Source: Alentia gelatinosa (Eukaryota > Annelida > Polychaeta > Phyllodocida > Polynoidae). Taken from it: a stretch of 64,000 nt of DNA. Below, in pieces: positions 45,557 through 58,391 of this stretch. Under the pieces are notes generated by a model that ran no database searches, was not told the origin of the DNA, and worked only from the letters and a program-made list of their open reading frames with translations. A program made the position numbers and the translations under genes. How positions within the stretch are numbered: position 1 is the first letter of the stretch; every line of letters begins with the position of its first letter. The stretch covers positions 24,927,716-24,991,715 of the forward strand of contig OX465587.1 in NCBI GenBank assembly GCA_950022655.1, written 5' to 3'.

Positions 45557-48500
45557 TGAGGCGCCAATCATTTTCTGGGCATAAAAAGAGAAGACACAGA
45601 TTCAAGCGCTGGGAGGTCGTAATTACGGATTGGTCGTCTAAGATTGGTGGTATATATTTGTATATGATATTGACACAGAGATAAATATTAACATATAATT
45701 TATAATCCCCAGATAATTAATAAATATTATTATCATATGATAAAAGAGATATATAGTGTAATTAATGATTATGGAATGAATAAATATTAAGCGAATAAGA
45801 ACCAGACACAGAATTATGAGGCGATAGATATGAATAACCGAGATTGATATGGTCCTAGTACAAAACTGAAACACAATCTTAATCACAAATATGAAAAATA
45901 CATCAAGACTAAGATTAGTACACGTCCATTGTGGTTAGAACAGAAAGGTTAAGAAACGGTATGCAATATGTCATCAACTCTGTCGCTATAGTGATAACAA
46001 TAAGTAGCGTGACAGTCACAAGAACAATTAGCAATAGCGTATCAACTTTAACCTGGTGATCAATACGCAGTGAATAAATGGAGAGAGAAAAAATATGAAT
46101 ATTATGAGATTATATTTGGATATCTCAATGTGGACCGATAAAGTATATATCATAAATTATTTGGTGAGTATTGGATGTTTTTACATAGGAAGATATCATC
46201 TTAAGCAATCATAATATCTAGCAATATATATGTTCATATGGATACTTTGATACTCCTTGTTATGGCAACTCGATCTACGCAACGTTAACTGTGCATTTGG
46301 TAATTCAATTAGATTCACAGTAACCTATTGTGTCAAACATGGGGTAATCATTTCTCCAAGTTCAGCATTTAGTATCAATTCAGTATTGCACTATTCTTGC
46401 TTTTGCTTTTCTTTATTTGAACGGTTCTGTTAAAATAGGTGATGTCGATTCTAACGCTCAATTGGCACGGGTTTATGTTCTACCGATAGCCAAAAATAAA
46501 TGGTTCAACGCGGCATGGTCCTGATTTTACGATATCCAAATTTTTTTTCATGGGTCATAAATTTTGATAATATTTGTTAAAGTAATACATGTGGTACACA
46601 ACCCTAACAACAAATTCAATGTAGACAGCTGAACCTTTTATACGAGCAGATGGTAATTTTGAAGCGTGATGCAATTTTTTCCTGAATATTTCTTCACCAT
46701 TAGTTTAATTCTGATGTTGACGTGAAGATGAACAATAACAACTTTTATGACACATTTCTAAATGAAAACTAGATAATTGCCATCACTTCTAATTAGAAGT
46801 TAACAATAAATGAGCTTATAAAATGGAGATGGATTCTGATATCTGAATTTACGCATGATATACACTGTAAATCACCTAGGCATGTAAGGTCTGTTGCAAG
46901 TGAAAGCTATTACAGTGCATTTCCAAGTCCATATATGTTTGTTCATAACTGCTCGGCTAATCAGCATATTTTCTTATCTACTTTCATTGATTCAAAAAGA
47001 CAAATACATTATTTTAACATTTTAATATTTCTTTATTCATTGGTCCATGCACATTTTATCGCACTCATACATGATAATTAAGCAAGTCAAGGTCGGTTAG
47101 GGCGCTACGAAAGGACAGAAGATCTATTCAAATCAATATATGGCTTCTGAAATATTCATAATTTTACATTCTAGTGGTCTTGAAATCGAAATGCCCAAAA
47201 ATAAACACTGTTTTTTAATAGTCATACATCCATGTGTTTTATGTATTATATATAGGCGAGCACACTTAACATTATAGCCGTATGCTCTCCGCATGCAGCA
47301 ACCCCGACACATAATACACCGGGGTTAAGGAAAGCGCTTGTTATTCTACAAATTACCTGCAATGCCTGGCGGAGAAAAGCAACGTGGCAAAGCGGAAAGC
47401 CTCGTTCAGATCGAGTTGAGCTTGTTATGATTGTGTGAGAATTGACACCACTACTCAAGGCACCACTGAATGCACTCTGGTTCGCATTGGGCGCCTCCAA
47501 CTACCGCTACCACAGACCTACACTGGATAATCCGAAAATCTCTCCACCCTGGAGGCCCTGGACCCCAGCGCTGTATGTATACCCGGTGGTAAGGCAACAC
47601 TCGTCGACTAACCAGGGCATAGTGCAGTCCCCCTCATGTGTGGCACCGAGTCGGGCCTCCCCCATGTTGTCCTTTCAGGTTCCCACGCCATACACTTGGC
47701 GAAAACAGGTACACTGACGGTTGTGCTACATTAAGTGTTTACCTTTCCTCTTAAGGGGCATTAGGAAGGGGTGTTCACCCGGCAATTACAGAGTCTTAAC
47801 CGGATTAAGTGCAACAAACGGGCGCGAGCCATTGTCCCTACCCTCTGGGTTTCTACTGTGGCTGAGCGCAATTTCTGTCCGCTTTGTTGTCCTTGTCAAT
47901 AGACCCCATCGAAGGCGCCTCCGCTGCCCCGCGTTGGATCACCTTGATACAGCTTCACAGGTAGCTATACTTTAATCGACAGCTTTAATCTTAAGCAACA
48001 GCAGCCGGTAGTAGCCACCGCCTTAAGTTGTGTGGGTCTCTGTGGTGGCCGCCGCAGCCAAGGTAAAGTTATCTCTGTTTATAGAGGGAGCCTGTAGTAC
48101 AGTACTGACGGAGTGGTTGCAAAACTCCGGGGTGGAGCCGGACTCATGGACTGAGAGCATTGTCCAGCTTGTCAGTCGTCATTGCTGCACAATATATCAT
48201 TATCCATGGTATACAAAGTGCCCATTGAAAATGTATGGGGACTCAGTAAACTACTATCCAATATTTAAAAAGACAATAATTGATGAACCACGAGGGGTTG
48301 ACGCGTAGTAATACATGAGCGATACCGAGTGTATTACGTCGTCGGCCTCGAATGGTTTACAGAGCTGACCATCCAAAAAACATCGATTGTTTTATTTTTT
48401 CTCATGGTCATTAATCATGATTTACGTTCCTACAGATGTGATATCCGGCTTTAAACTAGGAGCAAATAGGATGTTCATCATAGATGAATGAGCGTGAAAT

Positions 48501-49870
48501 TATATATGTTTCTGTAACCCACTTGCACCCAGTTAACTTGCTATTTCTGCAACTGCCTGTGTCTAGGATTCAAACAGATCAAGCACCAGTGTGTCTTGAG
48601 GTAGTTTGGTCCTGAGTGATTGGTCATGGTCAGCTGGGCACGCCTCTAAGACACTGATACACTGGACCCCTGCCTTGTTCTCAATATCACAGTGAAGAGA
48701 AAGCACACAGATAGTGAAGGGATAATTTGTATGCAGTACCCTGAAAGTCTTTATGGACCCATCTAACCTCTAGATGATGTATTTAGCGCGTGCAAGCACG
48801 CTCTAAAAAGTAAACCATGGGTGTGGTCTATGGCCAGTAATAAACAGTGGGTAGTGTTTTGCTACGGCCCCATACATTTTAGATGGGGACTTTGTAACCC
48901 ATGAGAAAGAAAAAAAGACATCGATTATTCTCTATATAAACCATATATGTCATGCATTTGCATCCGTATACATCGTTGACATTGGGTCCATTTTAGGGTA
49001 TATCTCTTCTTTTTTTTATTTAAAGGGAGTTTATTCGTGCATTGGCTGCTATCGAGGTTCTTCTCTGTATTCATCGTTGATATGAGTTGTTCATATTGGT
49101 ATTCTTCATGTTTCACCATAGCAACAATAGAACACTAGTTGTTTCCCCTAAACTATTATATGTAATACCTAACGTTGTATAGATGACAGTAAATTTTTCG
49201 ATTCTTTTTAATTGTAGACAAAAGGGAATTTATGTTTCCCATTAGAACAGTGTCAGTAGCAATATGAATCCATCTTATAGACATTACATTAAGTTCACCT
49301 CCTGTGCATGTGTATACAGACGTGGTTGTTACCATATCGAGATTAATCTTTCTCTTTACTGTAAACCATGTCAAGGAAGCATGTCACCAGACACGTCTTC
49401 AATAAAAACAAAATGTGTTTTAGAAGAATCAATTTATTTCTGGTATCGTGAAGAACTAATAACGATTTTTACATTTCAGATAGCTGGTTATCAACTTTTA
49501 ATGTATATGCACTTACCAAACATGATTATTCAAATATCATAAACTAATAAAAGCTCAAGATAACATCATAGCTTATTATATCAACGTGCCGACACACCCA
49601 TCGTGTGGTGGGATTGCTTTTAGAAATTTTGTCTGGAATAGAAATACATCTTATCATTATAGATACCCCTCTAATATATAAATACATTAGATGTACATGT
49701 GATACAACCCTCTAAAAGCCCTACAACGAATTTTGCCCACCAGACAACCAAATGTACAGGTTACCCACCATACACTCAGAGCTCCACTGGCCACCAGAGC
49801 GACACCACGTTAGCTTTGGTTGGCTTATCCGCAGCCGACTTGACCAACGAGTATAGAAAAATCTCTCATA

Positions 49871-50174
49871 AGCCTGTTTCCATTGGCCGACGAAAACGGC
49901 GGAGATTATTTGAGTTACCCAGAAGGTCTGTCGGTGGTGCCATCGACTGTGCGTCGGTGTCGAAAAATCGGTAAGGGTAGTAGATTTAACTCAGTGACCA
50001 AACTTTCATTCAGCGGGGGGGGACCACATTGCATAATCTAAGCAGAAAAAGTCATGGGTCATTTCATGAGCTGGGTCGTTTCCATTGATCGATTTTGGGT
50101 CAGCAGCGCCAAAAGTCCATTGGTGGTTCCCGCCATTAGATTGGTGACGGGAAATCGGCCAATGAGAACGGGCC
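49871..50174. mobile_element. MITE family 5, second copy
   Basis: Left AGCCTGTTTCCATTGGCCGA and right TCGGCCAATGAGAACGGGCC are inverted. TA dinucleotides flank the element. Internal GTCGGTGGTGCCATCGACTG is shared with the copy at 44564. Confidence 0.75.
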
Positions 50175-51126
50175 TTATACTGGCTGCCTTGACCTCCATT
50201 CTTTGAGTATCTGTCACTCTCGATTCAGATCTTTTATATCACTTGGAGAGTGTGCCATTTCCTATTCTTAATGCCCTTTTTCCAAGTTCTTATTTCATTT
50301 TGTGTGTATATTATAAGCTAGACCTTATTATCCATTCTTTGAGCTAAGAATATTTATTTATGAGTATTTCCGCTCTCAAAACCCACATACATGTATAACA
50401 AAATTGCTTGGTCGGAAATTGAGAATTCATAGAAAAGGCCTGGACTCAACCACACCAACCTCTAAGTCGGAACAAAGTGGCGACAGAGGTGGCGGCCAAT
50501 CTAAGCCAGAGCATGCCCGCTCTGACCAGTAGCCGGGCCTTTCCCCGCTCCTGACAGATGCTGACTGCTTCAGGCACTGTTTGACCGGCCCTGATTGGCG
50601 CCACTTAGCAGAGTACACATCCCGCCGTCCGCGTTGCGCGTCACGCCCTCACGTGATCTCGTCTCTTCTCGCGACATCCCACGTGACCTGGCTGCTCACG
50701 CGCAGACGCGGCCGCGGGCGGTGGGACGCAGGTGTGAGTGGTAAATGTCGCACCGTTAGAAAGTGTCCAAACCCGATGACATATGCTCTGTGTTGCTGTG
50801 CATTCTTATCTTCTAGAGACTGTGTTTGCATTGCTGTGGCGGTAAATTCTACTGGAGAATGACGTTCCTACCCCTACTACTACTATTGTTACTATTTGTG
50901 TACATAGCACAGCAACACTCATGGACCTGCATATATTCACTCCTCACCTAGTCATGATGTTCACATCTTGAGAATTGGTTGCGGAGTAATATCCTGAAGC
51001 AAAGCTAAGTGAGATTGCATAGCATACCAAAATGAATCTCATATTTTCAGTGGCTACGCATTAAGTGTGGTTCAGGTTTTATCTTATCCCTATCACTGAT
51101 TGATTGGCTATTATTAATAACGTCAT

Positions 51127-51162
51127 CGCCCAATGGAGTTTACTTTCAATACTCCATGGGCG
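51127..51162. repeat. Short hairpin
   Basis: CGCCCAATGGAGT and ACTCCATGGGCG form a 12-bp stem with one bulge around an 11-base loop. It is isolated, with no downstream T-run and no gene it could serve. Confidence 0.6.
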
Positions 51163-51991
51163 TTGAATACGAGTTCCCAGTGTTCTATAGGTCTATGGGG
51201 AAAAAATACCAGGGGTGTGATAAAGATACAAACTTAATTTGAAACCAATATCATTGACCATTTTTTTTATCATAAAAAGGTCGAGATCTTCTGTCTTGGG
51301 TTAAATCTCAGATCGTCATTTATTCGGCTTTGTAAATTTCATTTTCAAATATTATGGATACACGAAATTTAGCATAGAAAGATGCAGCACAGAATGTAGA
51401 GTCATAACCCTGCTCACCTGCAAACTTCATTCCTAAGCGGTATAGATCTGCGGTCTGCGCCTCCAACTGAGTAATTTTGTTCTATGCATACTTTAAATGC
51501 AGACATACCTAAGAGGAAGTATTCATAGCTAACAAATTGATAAAGACACCAAGATTTATGTTCGTTATATTTTGAGAGAAAAAAACACAACAAAGGAAAT
51601 AAGAAAATGGAAAATTGGCTTCGAGATTATAAAATAACACCCTCTCCAAGCACTACAAAATATCTGGCAGGAGAGTAACAGACATGTCCCTGTAGTGGTC
51701 AAGGCGGCCACGGATTTAACCCGATCAGTGCCAACGTAGTGTAGCTCTGGTCGCCAGTGTAGGCCTAAAGTGTGTGATCCACCAAAACAGGCCCAGCAGA
51801 AGGTCAGCAGAAGCTAGCAGACGCTCCAGCGACAGGATTTCACCATTGAGCCGATGATCTTAGGCGACGACTGTCGGCTGGACGGTGTGAACTCAGCAGA
51901 ATGTCCTAGCTGATCCACCAAAAAGCCTTATTTCCAGCCAGACGACCAGACACGATGGATCCATGGTGCCCCATCCGGCGTTCTAGAAGTA

Positions 51992-52169
51992 CAGTAGAAC
52001 CCCGCCTAACGGACACCCCGCGTAAGCGGACACCCCGCGTTAACGGACACCTTTGGTCGGAACGGTTCCCTATATTAGATGTTTATTTAACCCCGTGTAA
52101 GCGGACACCCCGCGTTAGCGGACACTTTGGCCCGGAACGGAGGGTGTCCGCTTACGCGGGGTTCTACTG
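51992..52169. mobile_element. Pogo/Tigger-like MITE, best-preserved copy
   Basis: CAGTAGAACCCCGCCTAACG at the left and GCGGGGTTCTACTG at the right are inverted and flanked by TA on both sides. The interior is built of GGACACCCCGCGTAAGC repeats. 178 bp with no transposase; mobilised, if ever, by a pogo-type enzyme encoded elsewhere (inference from TA target and CAG end). Confidence 0.9.
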
Positions 52170-52319
52170 TAGCAATTTTGTGCGGACAGTGGTGCCGCCT
52201 CACGGATGGTGGCCGCATTTTACACAGTAATTGAGTTCTCCGCCAAGCCGATAGACGCCACATCACGCGGCCAAACACTATTAAAGACGCTCTGGATCCG
52301 TGACAGCCACATATCGAGC

Positions 52320-52900
52320 AGAGAAGTGTGTCGCCATGTCAACTGGAATTTCTATGGCAACTTTGAGAGATCGTCAAATATACATGAAATACTGCGGTTA
52401 ACCGAACAATGAAGGTAAATAGACATATAGTAATGAATGTGCATATCATGCTCTGGTGCTAGAATTCTGCAGAGAGTACCCAAACTGTGCTAATTTTTAG
52501 TGTTTCAGCGCATCGCGGGTATCGTCCATGCAATGTTGACAGTGTGTATCACGGTATATGCGGGCGAGCACTCAATTCTGACCCCGCGAAAGCCTTGTTG
52601 GCTGGTCTGCTGAAAATCAAATGAATCAGTCTTTTCTAGCCAACAGAAATTACAGCCGACGCTCCAGGTGATGCACCAATTATGAAAATTAAGCTCACAG
52701 GATTATCACTGGTCAGCCAGTTATGCAAAATAGGTTGGGCCGTTGCTCAAGAGATGATGATCTGTTTGCCAGAATGTTTGATGGATCAGCAAAACAATGG
52801 TATTTGGAGTCAACAGACGGTCGCCGATAACCAACAGACAAGCCTATGCTTGTCGGCGACAGGCCTTGAGGGACACGACTGTGGGCCGACGGTGGCCCGA
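52320..52900 (+). repeat. Dispersed repeat, plus-oriented copy
   Basis: This stretch is clearly similar to the reverse complement of 58620-59130. Shared blocks include CAATGAAGGTAAATA, TCTGGTGCTAG, GTATCG...ATGTTGACAG, GATGCACCAATTATG and TGCTCAAGAGATGATGATCTG. Neither copy has a long frame. It is probably part of a larger, unidentified transposon. Confidence 0.8.
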
Positions 52901-53213
52901 CGGTGGGCAACAACTGTCATGCAGGGTCTATTTGCTGATCCGCCAAGGATATAATCTCAGGCGACAAGCATTTCTGGACGATAACTATCGCTGACTACAT
53001 CCGACTACCACATGGCTACCACATGGCCATCTGCCGGCTCTAGCTCAGGCTTGGTGGATCGTGCGCTTTACCCTCAACCTGGAACAATAGTTTGATAAAT
53101 CTTAGCTAGGTGGCACCAGAATCAGGACAATAGACACCTTACAGAAATAGTCTCAAACATTTGTATATCCTTCACATCTTACTGCGTGCACATTTAGAAA
53201 ACGACACAGTAAT

Positions 53214-53276
53214 AGAGGGAAACTGTTCCAGTGAGAGAAAGTCAAAGTTACAAGGTAAAGCTTGGAAAAATTTAGA
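53214..53276 (+). mobile_element. Half of the fold-back MITE
   Basis: TAGAGGGAAACTGTTCCAGT, AAAGTCAAAGTTACAAGG and AAGCTTGGAAAAATT match one arm of 43834-43995; the other arm is missing. Confidence 0.7.
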
Positions 53277-53517
53277 ATGTTTTGAGTCTTGTTTCTTTTT
53301 TATGTGCCCTATAAATCAGGGGCGGAGTGCCACCTAAAAGCAAGTTGTTAATAGACTGAGAATGGGCCTAGAATACTTGTCAGAGTGTTACAGGAATCAT
53401 AATTTGAATATCTAAAGCTAATACACCTAACTTTATTATTAAAATCAATTTTATTTACAGCAATTTCGTAATTGAGTAGTTTAACCCTTTGGGTGCACCC
53501 CTCTCATAAGATCGCAC

Positions 53518-53777
53518 ACTCTCTAAGTGGTATTCTGCCCTCTCTCTACGCTATATATGAGAAGGATTCTTAACTAACTAGGCTTAGAGCCTTGAGAATC
53601 CACTGGCACACAGTATTCCCGCTAGGTGGCATCATTGAGATTATATAAATCTTAGGATTGCATTGATGTACGTGTTTAGCACTGGAGGCAGACCAGTGGA
53701 TTCTCAAGGCTCTAAGCCTAGTTCGTTAAGAATTCTTCTCCAATAGAGCGTAGTGAGAACCTTTTACAGAATACCAC
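53518..53777. repeat. Long inverted repeat, arms about 75-90 bp
   Basis: The left arm contains CTCTCTAAGTGGTATTCTG, GAGAAGGATTCTTAACTAAC and TAGGCTTAGAGCCTTGAGAA. The right arm is their inverse in order. The loop is roughly 80 bp. Probably a MITE; it lies about 100 bp before the NRF-1-type site at 53884. Confidence 0.85.
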
Positions 53778-53883
53778 GTAGAGAGTTACGCTGGTTCCCG
53801 GGGTATCCGCTAGGGGGCTCGGCGGAGATATACCCGCAGGGAGAGGCCGATGAAATTGGTCAGCTTTCTGACTAATTTTGTGA

Positions 53884-53924
53884 GCGCATGCGCGGACTAC
53901 AGAATGTAAACAAACAAGATGGCG
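53884..53924 (+). promoter_or_regulatory. Candidate promoter: NRF-1-type palindrome plus AAGATGGCG
   Basis: GCGCATGCGC (53884-53893) and AAGATGGCG (53916-53924) lie 250 and 210 bp before the candidate start codon at 54135. That arrangement is common in CpG promoters of constitutive animal genes. No expression evidence. Confidence 0.4.
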
Positions 53925-54134
53925 TGTATGAATGATGCGGACAGGCAGCACAGAACCACGACCACAATAGATATATAAAACGAAGTTAAATGGATTAGTA
54001 TAGTATAAATTGATGAGTTACAATATTGTTTTTGTAGTGCGATATGTTAGAGGTACTGACAGTTTATTGTTGGGCTGTATGCACAGCCTTGTTGAGTGAG
54101 TGGAGGGGAAGCCACCAGTTTCAAAATAAACAAC

Positions 54135-54154
54135 ATGGCGAATGTGTTCGAAGT
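54135..54154 (+). CDS. Candidate start exon of an unrecognised gene
   Basis: ATGGCGAATGTGTTCGAAGT is followed by a consensus donor GTGAGT. It would encode MANVFE plus two bases. It lies downstream of an NRF-1-type palindrome and has a good context (ACAACATGG). It is too short to prove by itself; the support is the donor, the promoter-like motifs and the coding-like sequence downstream. Confidence 0.25.
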
Positions 54155-54525
54155 GTGAGTAGGAACCACAAGCAATGGAAAATACATACTGTAACTAAAT
54201 ATTATATAACTAAGATAATTGGGAGATGAAGTTGTATAGCCCTGCCTTCACTTTTGAAAGTATTAGACACACTGTCAGTCAATCCGTGAGCAATATGCAC
54301 TATCATAATAAATTGTCAAGTGCTTGCGGCCCCTATTATCGCTCAGCATCTGTCAAAGTCATCAGAGTTCATTTTTAGATCAATATTTCAGCTATGATTT
54401 GATATCATTAATTATATTTCTCTCTTCTTATTCAATTGTATCAGTTTGATAGCCCATTGAGGTTTATTGCTTGTGATAACGACATCGGAACTATCGCGAT
54501 GTCCGTTGGTATTTTGAAATTTTAG

Positions 54526-54733
54526 CTGGTTCCCGAGTATGTCGCCCGCTTCCAATGACGCAATCAAAAACCAGCGTTCCACCTCTGCCAGCAGTCCACC
54601 CACTGCCTACTACCTGCCTGTTAGGAAGCCAGCGGCGGACACAGGCGGGCACCAGCCAAGTAGAGAGTGTGAGATCTTATGAGAGGGGTGCACCCGGCGG
54701 TTTCTTGTGGCAACAGTATGTGGTGAAGGACAG
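54526..54733 (+). CDS. Candidate second exon, Pro/Ser/Thr-rich (frame unresolved)
   Basis: After an acceptor GAAATTTTAG, two frames are open. One joins the start exon in phase and reads VWFPSMSPASNDAIKN..., TAYYLPVRKPAADTG, ending at TGA 54680 unless spliced earlier. The other reads from ATG 54555 through PGGFLWQQYVVKD to an excellent donor CAG|GTACTA at 54734. Neither gives a family I recognise. At most one can be right; the boundaries here assume the second. Confidence 0.25.
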
Positions 54734-54938
54734 GTACTAGTGCTAATTTATACCGCCAGGGGGCAGGATGTCTCAGGCCTGTTGTGATTGTTCTATAGTT
54801 TAGGACATGAATGAATATGCAGTTATTAATCTTATTGTCCATTTCACCTAGAATCATTACCTGGGTGTTACATCTATATTCTGTGATAATTTCATGATAA
54901 TCTTAAAAGATTTATCTTAAACGTATGGTAGTGTCCAG

Positions 54939-55037
54939 GGACAACAAACCAAACTGAATGATAAGGTGGTCACTTTAGAAGGAGACATTGACTCCCTAAA
55001 AAGATATCTAGCTTCAATGAATGCAAGGATGGAAGGA
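54939..55037 (+). CDS. Candidate exon encoding a heptad coiled coil
   Basis: After an acceptor-like GTGTCCAG the plus frame reads GQQTKLNDKVVTLEGD, IDSLKRYLASMNARMEG. Hydrophobic residues fall at positions 6, 10, 13, 17, 20, 24, 27, 31 of the translation, the exact 4-3 spacing of a two-stranded coiled coil. The frame stays open to 55101. A donor GGA|GTAGGC at 55038 comes just before a non-coding repeat with GTTTCCATGG motifs begins, which supports the exon end. It has no ATG of its own and is not a recognised family. Confidence 0.4.
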
Positions 55038-55055
55038 GTAGGCAACCAAATATCT

Positions 55056-55504
55056 GTTTCCATGGAGACAAAACATGGTTTCATTAGATTTTATGTAATT
55101 TGATTATGAAAACATATATATAATCCAATAGAAAAAATTGTTTTAGTGATAGTTTCTCTTTCCCATCACTTATATTCACATTATAGAAACTGTTTGCCAT
55201 GGTAACTATGTTGTATGAGGGGGGATGGAATAGGTTATTTTCTTACATTAAGTTGACATGTTAACCTGCAAATTTGTTCTAATGGTTGCCACCTTTTTCC
55301 AACATATCTAATGGATCAGGTTGCCATGGTAATCAAGTTACACTTTCAACAGAGACGAAATATGGTTTCATTAGATTTTATTCAATTTCAATACAAATAG
55401 GTATAACATGAACGTCCTTATGAGACCTAAGAGCAGCTCTCATTTTCCTACTAGTTAAATGGAAACCCTTGCCATAGCAACCAAATTTCTGTTTCCATAG
55501 AGAC
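55056..55504 (+). promoter_or_regulatory. Cluster of five X-box-like palindromes
   Basis: GTTTCCATGGAGAC (55056), GTTTGCCATGGTAAC (55192), GTTGCCATGGTAAT (55320), CTTGCCATAGCAACC (55469) and GTTTCCATAGAGAC (55491) all resemble the RFX-family X-box (GTTNCCATGGNAAC). Some lie in shared flanks (ACAAAACATGGTTTCATTAG and similar), so they may descend from one repeated unit rather than being selected individually. Confidence 0.45.
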
Positions 55505-57715
55505 GCTATTTGTAAATAGACATGTTATCTCAATAAAGGCTGTTGGTAAGCTGCTGTAATGGAAGACCATCTCACCAGAGGTGAATTACCTGCAATAAAC
55601 ACACAAAAAAAAGCTCCACATCATTCATGTAGTTATATTCATGTTTCTTGCGGATGACACGGGAACCAGCGTAATATGAAATAAACATATAGACGACATT
55701 ATCATTTAGCTGATTATTGTTTTATGGTTCTACAAATGTTTGTACACATGTATATGAATAGAATACATGTATAAATCACAAGTATGTAACCAGAAGAATG
55801 TATATGATAGTTTGGCCATGGAAAACTGGCCCTGTTTGTAGTCTCAGCTTATAATCAGACTGGTACCCTGGCCAGTCAAAACATATTTGCAGCATACCAA
55901 AGAACGTTGAGCAAATATATTATAGGCCGCGCAACCATATTGGGGACTGAAAACTATTCTTTTTGACGTGATATACAAAGATTCTCATAACATAGGCTTT
56001 AAAAATGAAATGAAAAAAGGTAGCATATTAAACCAGAGATTATTTGCCTTATTGTCACATATACCTTAAATCTATTTAGATAATGTATCTGTTTTCATTT
56101 CGGACATATCTTCTTAGAAATCATGAGAAAGGTTAGGCAAAATAACTTCTAGAATATCAGTGAAGATACCATAGAATTCCATATGGAAGGAAAATGAAAA
56201 CCCAGTTTAATCAAGTAGAGATTTCTTTTACAATCATTATGATGCCTTAAACTTTGTTGTGCTCATAGTAGCAGTCAAAGTAAAGCGTTTTGTTATATTC
56301 AAAAAAAGCAAAAATCCCCTCTTTGCGATATCTGCCATATGCCAAAGCATTGTCATGGCAAGCCTATAGTAGAGACTGGTACCTAGATCAGTCTATATTC
56401 AGGCGTACATAGGCATACGGTGATTCAGTACTGGTAGAGACATCTGGTGTCAAAGTCGGGCATGAGACTTCATGGGTCCAGACTGTGCTCAACTGAGAAT
56501 CAAGTAAAAACTGAAACTGGTACCTGAATACGCATTGACAAAATCGAAAACGAACCAGCGAAAAAAGTTGAGGCTATATCTGGGTCAAATCTCTCACTCT
56601 CTGGAGGTCACATTTTCTTTAATATCTCGGGAACGGATGAGAATTTCCGAATGATTTTTTCACAGGTGGATAGACAATTCCAAGCCGGACTCATCCATAT
56701 CAGTTTGCATGCATATGATTTGATATAATGCACGAAAAGTGAAAAATATTGATTTTGAAAAATGACAAAAGTAGGTCAAATCTTTGGAGTAGTGTGATAT
56801 ACTTATAATAGAAAATAGAGACATAATTAAAAACCTATATGATAGTTACATATGTTGTCTTGCAGATCCAGTTTTAAATTTTGTTCAGAATGGTATATAT
56901 TTGGTATAATTAATTTTTCAGTAGAAGCTGCCAAAATTTTTGTCTCCAATTTTCTTAAAATCAATAAAAAACACATTCAGCTTGAAAATATCACAATGGT
57001 ACTGAAGTTGGCATTCAACAAGATATAAATGTTCAATTCTGATAAATAGTTGATAGCCTGTGACCAATAACGCCCGAGGAAATAATTTTTGAAGTTGAGA
57101 GATTTCTCGCCCTTGAGTAAATGTCAGTCTGTAAATCTTTATTTCTCAATAAATTGATATATAACTGAAACAGGTAATGGTTGAGCTGTAGTAGAACCAC
57201 TTTCCCTTAGTGATTGAAATAGTTTTGTTTCAATCAAAGCGTAAATATTTATGGGACACTTGATTTAACTTATAAACAGAAAGATATGATAAAAAAAGTT
57301 TAGAATTGTGTCTGGTGCACCATCTAGTGGATATTGTATGAAGCATAGTATCACTCTCCTTTGCAGAGGTTTAGCTACAATTTCCCATTAACTGAATGGA
57401 ATGAGATTGTGCATGGAGAGTGCATAACTTTGACAGGTACGCTGGTCCCGAGGTTGCCTCTGGTAATCTTACAGCTACTCCTCCCTTCCGCAATCCGCCC
57501 TATTCATATAGATCCAGTGTAGAGATAGGCATAGGACTGGGGCCTGTTGAATAATCTAAGTTTATGCATAAAGACCCCTTCCTGTATGCCAAGGGGAGCC
57601 AGTGGTGATGTGGATCAACTTTATTCTACATTTATGGATCATCCACTAGCGACCTCAACGAGTCCGAGTTAGAGGGGAAAATATAGAAAACATGAACTTC
57701 CGGACTGCTGACGTT

Positions 57716-57785
57716 GGGAACCGAACTCCCGACCTTCGCATTCCCAGACGAGAGCTCTGCTGGCTGCTACACAAAGACAGGTTCC
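57716..57785 (-). mobile_element. tRNA-derived SINE head (tRNA-Pro-like)
   Basis: Read on the minus strand, TAGCAGCCAGCAGAGC resembles an A box. CTCGTCTGGGAATGCGA resembles an anticodon arm with GGG, and GAGTTCGGTTCCC resembles a B box. Stems are decayed, so this is not a working tRNA. The SINE body beyond it is not recognised. Confidence 0.5.
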
Positions 57786-58355
57786 CTACTAGGACCAAAT
57801 ACTTAGGCTGGTGGTGGGTGGGGGGAATCAGCCGAGTTTTGAAAGGGCTACCAGCGAAAGTTGAGATCTCATTGGTTTCTCACGAGAAAATTAGATAAGA
57901 AAACTACAATACTAAACTTTGATTTGGGCATGGCTTGAAATGAATCATAAGAGAAAATGTTTGTCTGAGTATAGTCCTACAAAAAAGAGAAGAACAGGTT
58001 CGAGTTTTCCACTGCACGAGAATCTCACTCTTGTGGGCCTTCATTCTCCACGCCTAGGTCTGGTTCACTTTGTCTCTATGTGCGGTGGACACTCCAAGCG
58101 GATTCTACCAGAATCACAGTTTTTTAGATATAGTAGGTAACCAAGTATGCTGCTGAGCCAAACCATGAACAACCTCACCGCTGGTGTTTCCGGTCGATGT
58201 AGAGGCCCCCTGGTGTCAGATTTGTAAATTACATTATTGGGAGCAACGCTAGGAAAGCAGAATGACGCTCTCTCAGTCTTACACACCCTGTCCATCCGCC
58301 ATATATATACATGTATGTATACAAAGATGTCTTATCAAGAGTGTACGTAGTCTGG

Positions 58356-58391
58356 TTACAGACCGCGCTGCCTAAGGCTTACGGTCTGTAA
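58356..58391. repeat. Hairpin element, copy 1
   Basis: TTACAGACCG and CGGTCTGTAA form a perfect 10-bp stem around the 16-base loop CGCTGCCTAAGGCTTA. The loop itself holds a GCC/GGC mini-stem. A related hairpin with a different but still paired stem lies at 59842-59879. Confidence 0.7.

Larger units (their letters stand above)
43270..53880. other. Intergenic DNA, repeat-rich, no gene recognised
   Basis: It contains the 19-bp tandem repeat (43648-43704), a long fold-back (43834-43995), two copies of a family 5 MITE (44564-44954, 49871-50174), a family 6 MITE (45241-45556) inside an older pogo-like end, a pogo-like element (51992-52169), one arm of a dispersed repeat (52320-52900) and a long inverted repeat (53518-53777). 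The stretch 45600-47250 is AT-rich and featureless. Moderately GC-rich stretches around 47450-48150 and 50500-50860 carry short frames, but none resembles a known protein. Confidence 0.65.

Noticed and set aside
47440..48310. Possible exons in a moderately GC-rich stretch
   Set aside because: Several short frames and one good donor (GTG|GTAAGG at about 47588), but no recognisable protein and no consistent acceptor-donor chain.
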